This document shows positions 26,642 to 35,903 of a DNA stretch of 64,000 nucleotides, piece by piece. Positions within the stretch are counted from its first letter, which is position 1, and every line of letters starts with the position of its first letter. Position numbers and translations under genes: made by a program. A model generated the notes under the pieces. The model had not been told where the DNA came from. It saw nothing but the letters and a program-made list of their open reading frames with translations, and searched no databases. This DNA is from Arenibacter sp. F26102 (GTDB lineage Bacteria; Bacteroidota; Bacteroidia; Flavobacteriales; Flavobacteriaceae): NCBI RefSeq assembly GCF_023015865.1, contig NZ_JALKBC010000004.1, positions 186,770 through 250,769 on the forward strand, written 5' to 3'.

Positions 26642-28078
26642 CTAAAATATCTGCAATTTCATTTTCTCAAATCCGGCTTTTGGCGCCCCACAAACAGAAC
26701 AACTGTAATCCTGGGCAAGGTCTTTAAATGCGGTTCCAACCGGAATTTGTGATTTAGCATCCCCGTAAGTTTCATCGTACACGGTGAAACAGGAAGTACA
26801 TTGATACACCTCTTTCAACTGGTCATCATTTGTATTCTTTGGAGCTTCTTTTTTTACCACTGCCCTACCCAACTGATCGAAATAATTTTTACTAAGTTCC
26901 ATTAAAAGGCCGGGGAGTTCTATCTTATCAATGTCTTGGGCATACACTTGATACTCTTGGGTATTGGGATCAAAATTTCTGAAATGCAACACATTATAGG
27001 TAGGCCTCACTGCAAAATCCTTAACTATGGTGGGTTGGGTATTTTTTTCAATGATAACGGATGAGAAATGGGTTCTTTTTCCCGTTTCATTACTTATTCC
27101 AAAGGTAAGACCGTAGGTACTTATATCGTTCTGGTCAAAACTCAGCACCAAGAATTTTTTTAACTCCAATGCTTCCATGTCGTCTACGGGGAGATGCCAG
27201 TTCATTTCCAATTGCGAATGACGAATATTTATTCCTTTTTGTCCCAAGAAACGTTCCAGTTCGGGCCTACTAGAACTCTTAATGCCCTTGATTATGAAAG
27301 ATTTCCATGGTGTAATGCATATTTTACCAATACTGTTGTCCAAGCAGAACCCACATAATTCTTTTAGAAAATCAAGGTCGTATCTATTGTTTCTCCAATA
27401 AAGTCCAAGCCAATATTCATCCAACCCCATCCGGTTCATTCCTTCATAATAAGGAAATTTAATATAGGGGATCTCCAGTTCTCTCTCAATAGTCCTGTTA
27501 TTGGTATCCAATTTTTTATTAAGAACAAAAAACAGCTCATCTATATCTGCTATGTCTGTATATATTTCCTCAATGGCTTTGGCTACTGTATTAATGTCCC
27601 AGCTATAAATTAAAACAGGGTAGAAAACAGACTTTGTCCAGTGGGGCAGTTTAACGTTCAGATACCAATAATCCTCATTGTCCGATGCAATAAAGTTTAG
27701 GTTACCGCTAAAAATGGGAACAAGGCGCTGCTTGGGATCGGTGATATTGATCTTTAATTTTGGCAGATAATCAAAACCCTCCAAAATGTACAAATATGTA
27801 GAACCCTTTAGCCAATATGTCATTTCAAAAATATCGGCGGACACGTAGGAACATACTATGTTTTGATAGCTTCTATCGGCAACGATATCCGTATTAAATT
27901 TTGATATTTGTTCCAATTGTTCCTCCTTGGCATTTTGCAAAGGAAACAATAGATCCAGTCGGGATCCAAAAAATACCTCCTTCAGCCCGCCTGCTTCCAA
28001 CATGGCAATAATATCCTTAAGTTCTCCGGGAGAGGTTACCCCTCCTTTGATCAGTATTCTATGTAAATCATCATTCAT
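26642..28078 (-). CDS. rubredoxin-domain protein with a nitrite/sulfite-reductase-like N-terminal part
   Basis: A 478-residue cytoplasmic protein. The last about 55 residues are a rubredoxin domain with two CxxC knuckles (YQCTSCFTVYDETYGD and YSCSVCGAPKAGF). The first about 400 residues include GKICITPWKSFIIKGI and DNSIGKI, reminiscent of the ferredoxin-like half-domain of nitrite/sulfite reductases, and a second weaker such segment, but the paired Cx5C and Cx3C cysteines that bind siroheme-[4Fe-4S] are absent. It starts 12 nt after the nitrate reductase gene stop, so it is co-transcribed with it. Likely role: electron transfer to or with nitrate reductase; this is inference, as no activity is established. 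Confidence 0.75.
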   Translation of the reverse strand: MNDDLHRILIKGGVTSPGELKDIIAMLEAGGLKEVFFGSRLDLLFPLQNAKEEQLEQISKFNTDIVADRSYQNIVCSYVSADIFEMTYWLKGSTYLYILEGFDYLPKLKINITDPKQRLVPIFSGNLNFIASDNEDYWYLNVKLPHWTKSVFYPVLIYSWDINTVAKAIEEIYTDIADIDELFFVLNKKLDTNNRTIERELEIPYIKFPYYEGMNRMGLDEYWLGLYWRNNRYDLDFLKELCGFCLDNSIGKICITPWKSFIIKGIKSSSRPELERFLGQKGINIRHSQLEMNWHLPVDDMEALELKKFLVLSFDQNDISTYGLTFGISNETGKRTHFSSVIIEKNTQPTIVKDFAVRPTYNVLHFRNFDPNTQEYQVYAQDIDKIELPGLLMELSKNYFDQLGRAVVKKEAPKNTNDDQLKEVYQCTSCFTVYDETYGDAKSQIPVGTAFKDLAQDYSCSVCGAPKAGFEKMKLQIF

Positions 28079-28090
28079 AATATTGTATTT

Positions 28091-31000
28091 TTATGAAGTA
28101 ACAGTTTGTAATTGTTTACGCAGGATATCCTGTATTTCGGGTTTGCAACTTCCACATCCCAATCCGGCCCCTGTTTCTGAACATAGTTTGGAGAAGTCCT
28201 CGCAGCCTCCGTTGATAGTTTCTATTAGATTGCCTTCCCCAACTTGGCTGCACGAGCAAACCAATTTACCTTTTAAGGGAACCGAATTCGATTGCCCTCT
28301 TAATAACTCGTTCCGTTTTTCCGATAATTCAATTTCCTCTTCTATTAGTCTTTTAAACTCGGCAAACTCATTTTTATCCCCCATTAAAATGGCACCTTTT
28401 AAGGTGTCATCCTTAACTATACATTTCTTGTAATATTTTTTGCTGACGTCCATCAGAATTATTTCCTCATAGCTACTATCGTCCATCGGAGCATTCACCA
28501 TCCCCAAACTACATAGGTCCAGATTTTCAAATTTTAGAATATTCATGAGTATGGACCCATTATAAATACTACTAAAATCCCCTAAAATGTATTTTGCCGC
28601 GGTATCTGCTTGTTGCTCGGCGGCTGAAGTAATTCCAAAAAGAGCATTCCTAAATTCAGCAATTTCACCTAGGGCAAAAATGTTGGGATCACTGGTCTGT
28701 AAATATTCATTTACTACCACTCCCCTTCCGGTTTTAAGATCGGTATGTTTTGCCAATTCAATATTGGGTCGTGTGCCTATAGCGTAAACTATGGCATTGC
28801 ACTTTACGGTCCTTCCAGTTTTTAAGGTAATTGAGAGTGAATTTTTATCATCCCTTTCCTCGAATACCGTACTTACCTCATTGTCATAATAAACCTTGAT
28901 TCCCCGATCATTGACATCCTCTGCCAAAAGTCGACTTGCAATTCTATCCAACTGTCTTTCCATTAATCTAGGGGCACGTTGAATAATACTGATATTAACA
29001 TTCCTATTCTTAAGGGCCGCGGCCAACTCTAGGCCTAAAAGTCCACCCCCAACAATAACCACATGCTGTTCCTCTGCAGGGAGTCCGGTATCCTGTAGAT
29101 ATTTACGCAATTTGTCGGCATCTCCACGTTCCCTCATAGTAAAGCGACCTGGCATATTTATTTGTACCTCACTGGGTACAAAAGCGCGACTACCAGTTGC
29201 CATTATTAGGATGTCATAGGTATGTTCAATACCATTGTCGTCCAATATGGTTTTATTTGTCCTGTCTATTTGCGTTACTCCAATCCCGGAATGCAGAGTG
29301 ATATTCAACTTTTGAAGTTCCCCTTTTTTTAATTTTTCCAAGGCTTCCCAGGTAAGTTCTTCACTCACATATTCCGGGAGCAATACTCGATTGTAAAATG
29401 GATCCTTTTCCTTGGAGAATACATGGAGCTCATCGGTTTCACTTTTCTCCCTATAGCTTTGAACAAACCTATAGGCTGCAGCTCCCGCCCCGATTATCAT
29501 AATCTTCTGCTTGGGCTTAACATATTTTGCCACTTCTACGGCACAATATTTAAAATCTGGTTCTTTGGAAACTGGGTCAACAAGGTCATTGGTCAAGTTA
29601 TTGGCCCTTCCAAAATCGTTATTGAGCACCTTCCCCCAATGCATGGGAAGGAATACTACCTTTTCGCGAATATCGAAATTTACCTTTACCTTTACCCGAA
29701 CCGTCCCCCTTCTACTTTTTATGACGGCTATATCCCCATCCTTTAATTTGCGCAAATAGGCGTCCACCTTGTTCATTTCCAAATACGGATCGGGAATATG
29801 GGTAAGTAGGCGCTTTACCTTCCCTGTTTTGGTACGGGTATGCCATTGATCTCTTACCCTGCCCGTATTGAGTATTAAAGGATATTCAGGAGATGTGATT
29901 TCAGATTTATTGTAAAGTGAAGCAGGGGCATTAAAGTGTGATTTCTTATCATTGGTAAAGAATTGATAATCCGTAAACAATCTTGGTGTACCCATATGAG
30001 TGGCGTGTGGAACCGGCCACTGAAAACTGCCTTCCCGCTTTAATCGTTCATGGGAAAGGCCTGATATATCTATTTCGGTACCTTTTGTTAAAAGGCAATG
30101 TTCGTCATATACTTCACTGGCATTTTTATAGTCAAAGCCATGGTATCCCATTTTTTGGGCGAACTTCCATAAAATTTCAGCATCTGGTAAAGCTTCCCCA
30201 GGGGCATCTATCACTTTGGGAAGATAACTTATTCGCCTTTCGGAATTGGTCATGGTTCCATCTTTTTCCAACCAGCCGGCAGCAGGCAATAGTAGATCTG
30301 CAAACTTGGTAGTCTCTGAATTATGGGAAATATCCTGAACCACTACAAAACTGGCATTTTTTAATGCCCTCTCGGCCTTGTGTACGTTGGGCATGCTTAC
30401 AATGGGATTGGTGCAAATGATCCAAACGGCTTTCATTTTACCACTTTCCAGGGCATCGAACATCTCAGTTGCGGTATATCCTGGTTCCGATTTTATTTCT
30501 TTTCCTCCCCAGAAATCCGTCACCTCCTTGCGGTGTTTTGGATTGCCCAATTCCCTGTGTGCAGCCAATAAACTAGCCATTCCACCTACTTCCCTACCCC
30601 CCATGGCATTGGGCTGTCCAGTAAGTGAAAATGGTCCGGCTCCAGGTTTCCCTATCTGCCCGGTTAGCAAGGACAGGTTCATTAAAGAAACATTTTTAGA
30701 GACTCCAATAACACTCTGGTTGAGACCCATGGTCCACATGCTTATGAAAGCCTTGGCGTTGCCAATATACATTGCAGCCTTTTTAATATCCTCAACGGGA
30801 ACACCACACAGTTCGGCTGCCTTTTTTAAAGAAAGCTGAAAGGCACTATCCTTTACGGCATCAAAATTTACGGTGTGTTTTTTAATGAAATTCCTGTCTA
30901 TCTTTTTCTTTTCTATCAACCAACGGGCCATGGCGTTGAACAGGATAACATCTGTCCCTGGTAAAATCTGTAAATGTAGGTCTGCTGCAGCACAGGTTTG

Positions 31001-31624
31001 CGTCTTACGCGGATCTACGACTATTATTTTTACATCGGGATTTTTCTCCTTATGGTTTTCTATCCTTCTAAAGAGAATAGGGTGACACCAGGCTGGATTA
31101 GCCCCAGCGATAAGAAAACAATCTGAAAGCTCTATATCTTCATATGAAATGGGCACGGAATCCTCCCCCAACATTTTTTTGTAGCCCACCACTGCAGAAC
31201 TCATGCATAGTCTGGAATTGGTGTCAATATTATTGGTGCCAATAAAGCCTTTGGTGAGTTTATTTACTAAGTAATACTCTTCGGTAAGACACTGGCCCGA
31301 AACATAAAAGCCTACACTATCTGGACCATGTTTTTCAATAATACTCTTAAAAACAGCTGCGGCCCTGTCAAAGGCAGTATCCCAGGATACTCTTTGCAAG
31401 GGGTGGTTTCTACTCCATCTCATCTCAGGGTACAAAATACGATCACTGGTATCCTGTGCCACATAATTGAGATTTTTCCCCTTGGAACAAAGCATGCCCG
31501 TGTTAACAGGATAATCGGGGTCTCCTTCAACACTAATATTGCCCTTGGAGTCTTGTTCCACCAAAATTCCACATCCAACCCCACAATAGGAGCAAATAGT
31601 TTTATGTTCGTTCTTTTTCTGCAT
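28091..31624 (-). CDS. assimilatory nitrate reductase fused to NirB-like FAD/NAD(P)H module and BFD [2Fe-2S] domain
   Basis: A 1,177-residue single-chain enzyme reducing nitrate to nitrite in the cytoplasm. The N-terminus binds [4Fe-4S] through Cys 11, 14, 18 and 46 (CSYCGVGC ... MLCSKGK), followed by the molybdopterin oxidoreductase body (TNNIDTNSRLCMSSAVVGYK, NPMGG-type segment GQPNAMGGREVGGMA) and molydop-binding domain to about residue 690. A pyridine-nucleotide-disulfide oxidoreductase module then starts at IMIIGAGAAAYRF and continues with VVIVGGGLLGLELAAAL and FALGEIAEF. The last about 57 residues are a BFD-like domain (CSCSQVGEGN ... GLGCGSC). It combines what are separate NasA/NasC catalytic and NasB electron-transfer subunits elsewhere. 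A TACGTA site lies 63-68 nt upstream of its start. Confidence 0.92.
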   Translation of the reverse strand: MQKKNEHKTICSYCGVGCGILVEQDSKGNISVEGDPDYPVNTGMLCSKGKNLNYVAQDTSDRILYPEMRWSRNHPLQRVSWDTAFDRAAAVFKSIIEKHGPDSVGFYVSGQCLTEEYYLVNKLTKGFIGTNNIDTNSRLCMSSAVVGYKKMLGEDSVPISYEDIELSDCFLIAGANPAWCHPILFRRIENHKEKNPDVKIIVVDPRKTQTCAAADLHLQILPGTDVILFNAMARWLIEKKKIDRNFIKKHTVNFDAVKDSAFQLSLKKAAELCGVPVEDIKKAAMYIGNAKAFISMWTMGLNQSVIGVSKNVSLMNLSLLTGQIGKPGAGPFSLTGQPNAMGGREVGGMASLLAAHRELGNPKHRKEVTDFWGGKEIKSEPGYTATEMFDALESGKMKAVWIICTNPIVSMPNVHKAERALKNASFVVVQDISHNSETTKFADLLLPAAGWLEKDGTMTNSERRISYLPKVIDAPGEALPDAEILWKFAQKMGYHGFDYKNASEVYDEHCLLTKGTEIDISGLSHERLKREGSFQWPVPHATHMGTPRLFTDYQFFTNDKKSHFNAPASLYNKSEITSPEYPLILNTGRVRDQWHTRTKTGKVKRLLTHIPDPYLEMNKVDAYLRKLKDGDIAVIKSRRGTVRVKVKVNFDIREKVVFLPMHWGKVLNNDFGRANNLTNDLVDPVSKEPDFKYCAVEVAKYVKPKQKIMIIGAGAAAYRFVQSYREKSETDELHVFSKEKDPFYNRVLLPEYVSEELTWEALEKLKKGELQKLNITLHSGIGVTQIDRTNKTILDDNGIEHTYDILIMATGSRAFVPSEVQINMPGRFTMRERGDADKLRKYLQDTGLPAEEQHVVIVGGGLLGLELAAALKNRNVNISIIQRAPRLMERQLDRIASRLLAEDVNDRGIKVYYDNEVSTVFEERDDKNSLSITLKTGRTVKCNAIVYAIGTRPNIELAKHTDLKTGRGVVVNEYLQTSDPNIFALGEIAEFRNALFGITSAAEQQADTAAKYILGDFSSIYNGSILMNILKFENLDLCSLGMVNAPMDDSSYEEIILMDVSKKYYKKCIVKDDTLKGAILMGDKNEFAEFKRLIEEEIELSEKRNELLRGQSNSVPLKGKLVCSCSQVGEGNLIETINGGCEDFSKLCSETGAGLGCGSCKPEIQDILRKQLQTVTS

Positions 31625-31686
31625 AAAATCCTGGTATTAAAAGAAACCATTTAATAATGGTTTAAAATTACCAAATTAAGTATAAA

Positions 31687-31692
31687 TACGTA
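31687..31692. promoter_or_regulatory. TACGTA palindrome upstream of nitrate reductase
   Basis: The 6-bp palindrome TACGTA, in the context AATACGTAGT, lies 63 nt before the nitrate reductase start. The same core recurs upstream of narK and nirB, so it is a candidate operator for a shared nitrogen regulator. A single copy alone would not be significant. Confidence 0.4.
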
Positions 31693-31834
31693 GTACTTTA
31701 TTGATAATAGTTAAGCAGAATATTGATGAAAAGACAATAAAAGTGATCGTATATTGGATATTACCGAATTAACACTTACCTAAATGATTCATTGACTTAA
31801 GTAGGGCGGTAAATATTTACCAATCAGTAATAAG

Positions 31835-32530
31835 TTATACTAGCTTATATTCCTGTGCCTTCTTGGCCAGGTCCATAAGGTTATTTACCCCCATCTTTCG
31901 CATTAGATTAAAGCGATGGGTTTCAATGGTACGCTTGCTTTTTTGAAGTTTTTCCGATATTTGTTTATTGGTAAGCCCTGAAAGTACAAGCTCTAATATT
32001 TGTAGCTCCTTACTTGTTATTCCAAAGGAGTTGTTCCCATTTTTTGTTGGTAAATGGCTCTCCTGTTTAATCTTTCCTTGACTCAACAAATTGTTTACCA
32101 AGACATTGGAGATATCACCACTGAAATATTTTCCACCTTGTTCCACTGTGGAAATGGCCTTAAGGAATTCTGTTTTACCGGTATCCTTTAAGAGATAGCC
32201 ACTAGCTCCGGCATTTACCGATTTCAGGATATATTCCTCGGAATCGTGCATTGAAAGTATGATGCATTTAGTTGTTGAAGAATGTTTTTTTAGTTCCTCT
32301 ACGGCCTCTATACCATTCATTTCAGGCATTCGGATATCAATGATCAAGAGATCGGGATTTTTATCCAATACCATTTGAACGGCCTCCTTGCCATTGGAGA
32401 CTTCTCCAATCACCACATAATTTTCATCTTCCTCCAATAATGCACGAATTCCATCCCTTACCAAGGAATGGTCATCAGCCAATACAATACGCGTAGTTTT
32501 ATTCACAATTGTTATTTTCTTTCCAAACAA
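31835..32530 (-). CDS. NarL/LuxR-family response regulator
   Basis: A 231-residue two-component regulator. The receiver domain (about 13-130) has the acidic pair in VLADDH, the phospho-acceptor Asp 65 in LLIIDIRMPE, and the switch Thr/Lys segments ILSMHDS and LLKDTG. The C-terminal LuxR-type helix-turn-helix (about 168-228) reads ITSKELQILELVLSGLTNKQ and continues SEKLQKSKRTIETH. It sits between the nitrate reductase and the porin gene, and the NarX-like kinase at 40421-42265 is its likely partner, so it probably controls the nitrate locus. It may bind the TACGTA palindromes described here, but NarL-type sites of other phyla do not have that sequence. Confidence 0.92.
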   Translation of the reverse strand: MFGKKITIVNKTTRIVLADDHSLVRDGIRALLEEDENYVVIGEVSNGKEAVQMVLDKNPDLLIIDIRMPEMNGIEAVEELKKHSSTTKCIILSMHDSEEYILKSVNAGASGYLLKDTGKTEFLKAISTVEQGGKYFSGDISNVLVNNLLSQGKIKQESHLPTKNGNNSFGITSKELQILELVLSGLTNKQISEKLQKSKRTIETHRFNLMRKMGVNNLMDLAKKAQEYKLV

Positions 32531-32696
32531 ATATAGGATAAAATTAAAACTAAGTATTCATACGGTGAGAATAGATTCTTCATTTTTTGATTTTAAACTT
32601 AATTTGTAATGGCATATGAGTGATTGTTTTAATATGGTGGCCAAATTTTATATACCAGGCTTTTGAAGATAATTTTCCAATGACGCTCATAAATCA

Positions 32697-32722
32697 AAAG
32701 CCCCGCTAATTGGCAGGGCTTT
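32697..32722 (-). terminator. rho-independent terminator after the porin gene
   Basis: On the minus strand a 10-bp stem AAAGCCCTGC / GCGGGGCTTT with a 6-nt loop is followed by TTTGATTT, starting 14 nt after the porin stop. One stem position is a T opposite G, which pairs as G-U in RNA read in this direction but is a C-A mismatch in the other, so it works for leftward transcripts ending the porin gene. Confidence 0.8.
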
Positions 32723-32735
32723 GATAATAATTTAC

Positions 32736-34019
32736 CTACTTGGAAGTATTCAAAAATTTGGGTTTGATGACCAACATGGCCCATGCCCAATTTTGGCTAC
32801 TGGCCGAGGCATCCTTTGTGATGCCTTTTAATTCATACATACCATCACTGGCAAACATTTGGGAATAACCCAATTGAAGGGAATAGCCATTAAATGCCTG
32901 GGAAAACACAAGATCTATTTCCGTACCCAAAGATTTTTCCCCACTGGGCAATGGTTGGTCTCCACTGAAGTTAAGTGCCTTTAGCAGAAGGCTTGATTTT
33001 TCGCCAAGTTTAAAATTGGCACTCACATGAACATCGAACAAGCCTACGGAATTGGCATGATTGCCTACGTAGAAATAATCCATAAATCCATTGAACTTAT
33101 GATTGGTACCATAAAGGGGGAAAAACGCTTCCGTTTTATCACTTGTACCGACATCATTACCGCTAATGATTTCCATTCCTGCGCCAAGGCCTACTTTGGG
33201 AGATGCTTTGTAGTTGATATCCAGTCCCAACAAATAAGCTCCTCCTACATCAACGGCGCCCTGTCTTTCACCTGTTTGAAGATAAGCGTTCAACGCAGCG
33301 CCGAAACTTCCTTTTTTATAGTCCAAATGTGTCCCTAATGTTTGTAGATTACTTAGCCCATCCGGTTTGGTACCATCCGTTTCAAAATTTTGGAAGCCAT
33401 TGTTCAATAGCAATAGGCTTCCACTTAGATTTTTCCAATTTTCCTTTAAATAAAGGTATTGCATGGTTTTATAGGAGAAGAATCCAGTTGTATTATAGGC
33501 AGTACCTACCGATTGAAAGCCACTGGGGTTATCATAATCCTGGCTGTAGGCCAATCCAAGATCGAGTTGAAATTTCTCCTTGGCATATTTTAAAATAGCG
33601 GCATCGTGATTACGTCCCTGTTGTGTCCAGCCTACACTGCCCAATATACGTTGGTCGTCATAATCCAAGGTCTGTCTTCCCAATTTGGAGGAAAAACCAC
33701 TTCCAAGATTAATATCGGCCCAAGCCTCAAATACAGCAAAGGAGTTATTCTCATCATCTGGTAGAAGCTGCCTATTTTCTCCCCATACCATTACATCTTG
33801 AAGGCTTACATAAAATTTATAGGCCTCTACAGCATAGCCAGCATTTAATCGTATACGGGTCGATACCCCAAAACCGGCATCGGCATCATCGGCGATTAGG
33901 CTGCCAAAACCATGGCGTAATTCGGTTCGAGGTCTAAATTCTCCATCCAATGTAAATTGGGCATTGGATAATGGGCCATATAGGGCTATAACAGTAAATA
34001 ATAGGTATATTCTTTTCAT
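32736..34019 (-). CDS. alginate-export family outer-membrane porin
   Basis: A 427-residue outer-membrane barrel with a signal peptide (KRIYLLFTVIALYGPLSNA). The start of the mature part, FTLDGEFRPRTELRHGFGSL, then STRIRLNAGYAVEAYKFYVS and KLGRQTLDYDDQRILGSVGW, is diagnostic of the alginate_export (AlgE-like/OprE) family, including the RQ-x-L-x-Y-D-D-x-R-I segment. Despite the family name many members are not for alginate. Here it lies between the response regulator and narK in a nitrate locus, so a nitrate/nitrite channel is the most natural role (inference). It ends in its own terminator. Confidence 0.85.
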   Translation of the reverse strand: MKRIYLLFTVIALYGPLSNAQFTLDGEFRPRTELRHGFGSLIADDADAGFGVSTRIRLNAGYAVEAYKFYVSLQDVMVWGENRQLLPDDENNSFAVFEAWADINLGSGFSSKLGRQTLDYDDQRILGSVGWTQQGRNHDAAILKYAKEKFQLDLGLAYSQDYDNPSGFQSVGTAYNTTGFFSYKTMQYLYLKENWKNLSGSLLLLNNGFQNFETDGTKPDGLSNLQTLGTHLDYKKGSFGAALNAYLQTGERQGAVDVGGAYLLGLDINYKASPKVGLGAGMEIISGNDVGTSDKTEAFFPLYGTNHKFNGFMDYFYVGNHANSVGLFDVHVSANFKLGEKSSLLLKALNFSGDQPLPSGEKSLGTEIDLVFSQAFNGYSLQLGYSQMFASDGMYELKGITKDASASSQNWAWAMLVIKPKFLNTSK

Positions 34020-34165
34020 CTGTTTTTATGTATTTTTTTTTAAGAGGCCAGATGTAATTCGCCATTAAACGGTTATTCACGTTTTTTTAATTATTGGTGT
34101 TTGTGAAACTTCGATTTCGGTACAAATCAAGAACTATCATGGCTTATTTCATATTTTGGTCAGTT

Positions 34166-34202
34166 TTACGGAATTGGGTATGAATAATTAACAATTCCGT
34201 AA
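34166..34202. repeat. perfect 11-bp inverted repeat between porin and narK
   Basis: TTACGGAATTG (34166-34176) and CAATTCCGTAA (34192-34202) are exact reverse complements separated by 15 nt. The element is 147 nt upstream of the porin start and 77 nt downstream of the narK stop. There is no T-tract after it on the minus strand, so a terminator is less likely than a regulator-binding site for the porin gene. Confidence 0.5.
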
Positions 34203-34278
34203 TTTCATTTGAATTTCAATTAATTGGGTTATTTTTTGGAAAAAGTGTTAATGCGAGCATCCTGCTTAGGATTATCTC

Positions 34279-35697
34279 CTATTTGTCCATCCCTGATAAA
34301 ACAAGTTCAGCATTGGTTTCGTCGATGACTGCTTTTTCTTCGGCTGTAGCAAACCTAATGGCCAGGGATAATAGGGCCGCACTCACTATAAATCCTCCAA
34401 TAATAAAATATCCATTGGATACAGCTGAAGCTGCTGCCGTGGTCTGAGCTGCTTTTACAGCCTGTTCGCCTAATTCGCTGTTCGCTGCTATGGCTGCACT
34501 CTCTGCCACTGCCGATTTGGATTTCAATAACATGGCGGCCAAAAAAGCACCAACATTTCCACCTGCGCCAACAATTCCGGAAATAGACCCTATTGCCTTT
34601 TTGTTAATGAAAGGAACTACCGAGAAGGTGGCACCTTCCGCCATTTGAACGGTGAGGCTAAATGCTATCAAAAATATCATTCCGAACACCAAACTAGTGG
34701 TTAAGGAAAAAATGGAAAGCATTACTCCTTCGGCAGCCAATATCAAGGCAAGAAAAATTACCCTGCCACGCAGGCCACGGAACTTACCAAATAAGTCACC
34801 GAAATAACCACCTAATGTCCTGGCAAAAATGTTCATTAACGCAAAGGACAAGACCAAGTTACCAGCTGTTGAGCGGTCAAGACCAAATCTATTCTGAAGA
34901 TAATCATCCATGGTACCATAAACTGTCAACTCAATTCCAAAACTAGCTGCATAAACCAAAAATAAAATCCATACCCTATAATCCTTTAAGGTACTAAGGA
35001 AAGACACTTCGTCTTTTTTTAAGCGGGGCATTTTCCCTTCTTCCTTTAATTCCTTAAAATTACCTTCTGGAGTATCTGTCGTAAAGAAATAATAAATGAT
35101 ACCCATTGCCAGGCAAATAACTCCCGCAATTACCATTGAATATCGCCAAGCTATTTCTTCGGAAATTCCGAAACTGATAACTCCAGCGGCGATTAACGGC
35201 ATACCTAAACGGTTGGCGCCCCCACCAAGATTACCCCACCCGGCAGAAGTGGCATTTGCTGTACCTACGATATTGGGAGCAAACATTATGGAAGTATGGA
35301 ATTGGGTTATCACGAAAGAAGCCCCAATAAAGCCAATAAACAACCTACATATCAAAAATTGAAGCGGGGTTTGTACAAAACCTAGCAGTATCACAGGTAT
35401 GGAACCAAGTATCAATAAATAGGTATAACATAATCTAGGGCCGTACTTATCACATAACTTACCTATTAATAATCGAGCAAATACGGTTCCTGAAACCGCT
35501 AAGATAATGGAGTTCCATTTTTGTGTCGGAGTCAAGCCCAAGTCCTTAACTACGTCTGGCATAAAAGGGACAATACCGAACCAGGCAAAGAAACAAATGA
35601 AAAAGGCTATAGAGGTAATCCAAAATGTACGTATTGGAACGCTCTTGAAGTTTAAAAGTTCTAATTTCGTAGCTTTGGCAGAGACAAATTCTTTCAT
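34279..35697 (-). CDS. narK: NarK-type nitrate/nitrite transporter (MFS)
   Basis: From ATG 35697 the product is 472 residues with 12 predicted membrane helices; the frame opens 13 codons further upstream. Family features include FFAWFGIVPFMPDVVKDLGL in the first helix region, RLLIGKLCDKYGPRLCYTY as the MFS loop motif, the nitrate signature GWGNLGGGANRLGMP, and the second-half signature GIVGAGGNVGAFLA. NarK proteins carry nitrate in and/or nitrite out. A short Ala-rich insertion near residues 405-430 lies before the last helices. Two TACGTA palindromes lie 58 and 81 nt upstream. Part of the nitrate locus with porin, regulator and reductase. Confidence 0.93.
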   Translation of the reverse strand: MKEFVSAKATKLELLNFKSVPIRTFWITSIAFFICFFAWFGIVPFMPDVVKDLGLTPTQKWNSIILAVSGTVFARLLIGKLCDKYGPRLCYTYLLILGSIPVILLGFVQTPLQFLICRLFIGFIGASFVITQFHTSIMFAPNIVGTANATSAGWGNLGGGANRLGMPLIAAGVISFGISEEIAWRYSMVIAGVICLAMGIIYYFFTTDTPEGNFKELKEEGKMPRLKKDEVSFLSTLKDYRVWILFLVYAASFGIELTVYGTMDDYLQNRFGLDRSTAGNLVLSFALMNIFARTLGGYFGDLFGKFRGLRGRVIFLALILAAEGVMLSIFSLTTSLVFGMIFLIAFSLTVQMAEGATFSVVPFINKKAIGSISGIVGAGGNVGAFLAAMLLKSKSAVAESAAIAANSELGEQAVKAAQTTAAASAVSNGYFIIGGFIVSAALLSLAIRFATAEEKAVIDETNAELVLSGMDK

Positions 35698-35754
35698 AAC
35701 TGAATTGTTTTTAGGATTAGTTATTTCTTTTAACAATTCAAAAGTAAGTATTTC

Positions 35755-35783
35755 TACGTATTATTACTTATTATAATTACGTA
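35755..35783. promoter_or_regulatory. two TACGTA palindromes upstream of narK
   Basis: TACGTA occurs at 35755-35760 and 35778-35783, 23 bp apart (about two helical turns), 58 nt and more upstream of the narK start. The second is in the context ATTACGTAAA, close to the ATTACGTAAT seen before nirB. Candidate operator shared across the nitrate locus. Confidence 0.5.
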
Positions 35784-35903
35784 AAGTTGATGATGCGAGG
35801 TGTTTTTATGAAAGTGAAAGAATACTATGCCTCTTTTTGTGATATCCCTTAAAAAAAGTTTATTTAATTCCTGATTTGAAAATAAGGCATTCTAAGTTGA
35901 TTC

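Noticed and set aside
34166-34202. Intrinsic terminator for narK
   Set aside because: The stem is followed by no T-run on the minus strand and the loop is 15 nt; a regulatory site is more likely.
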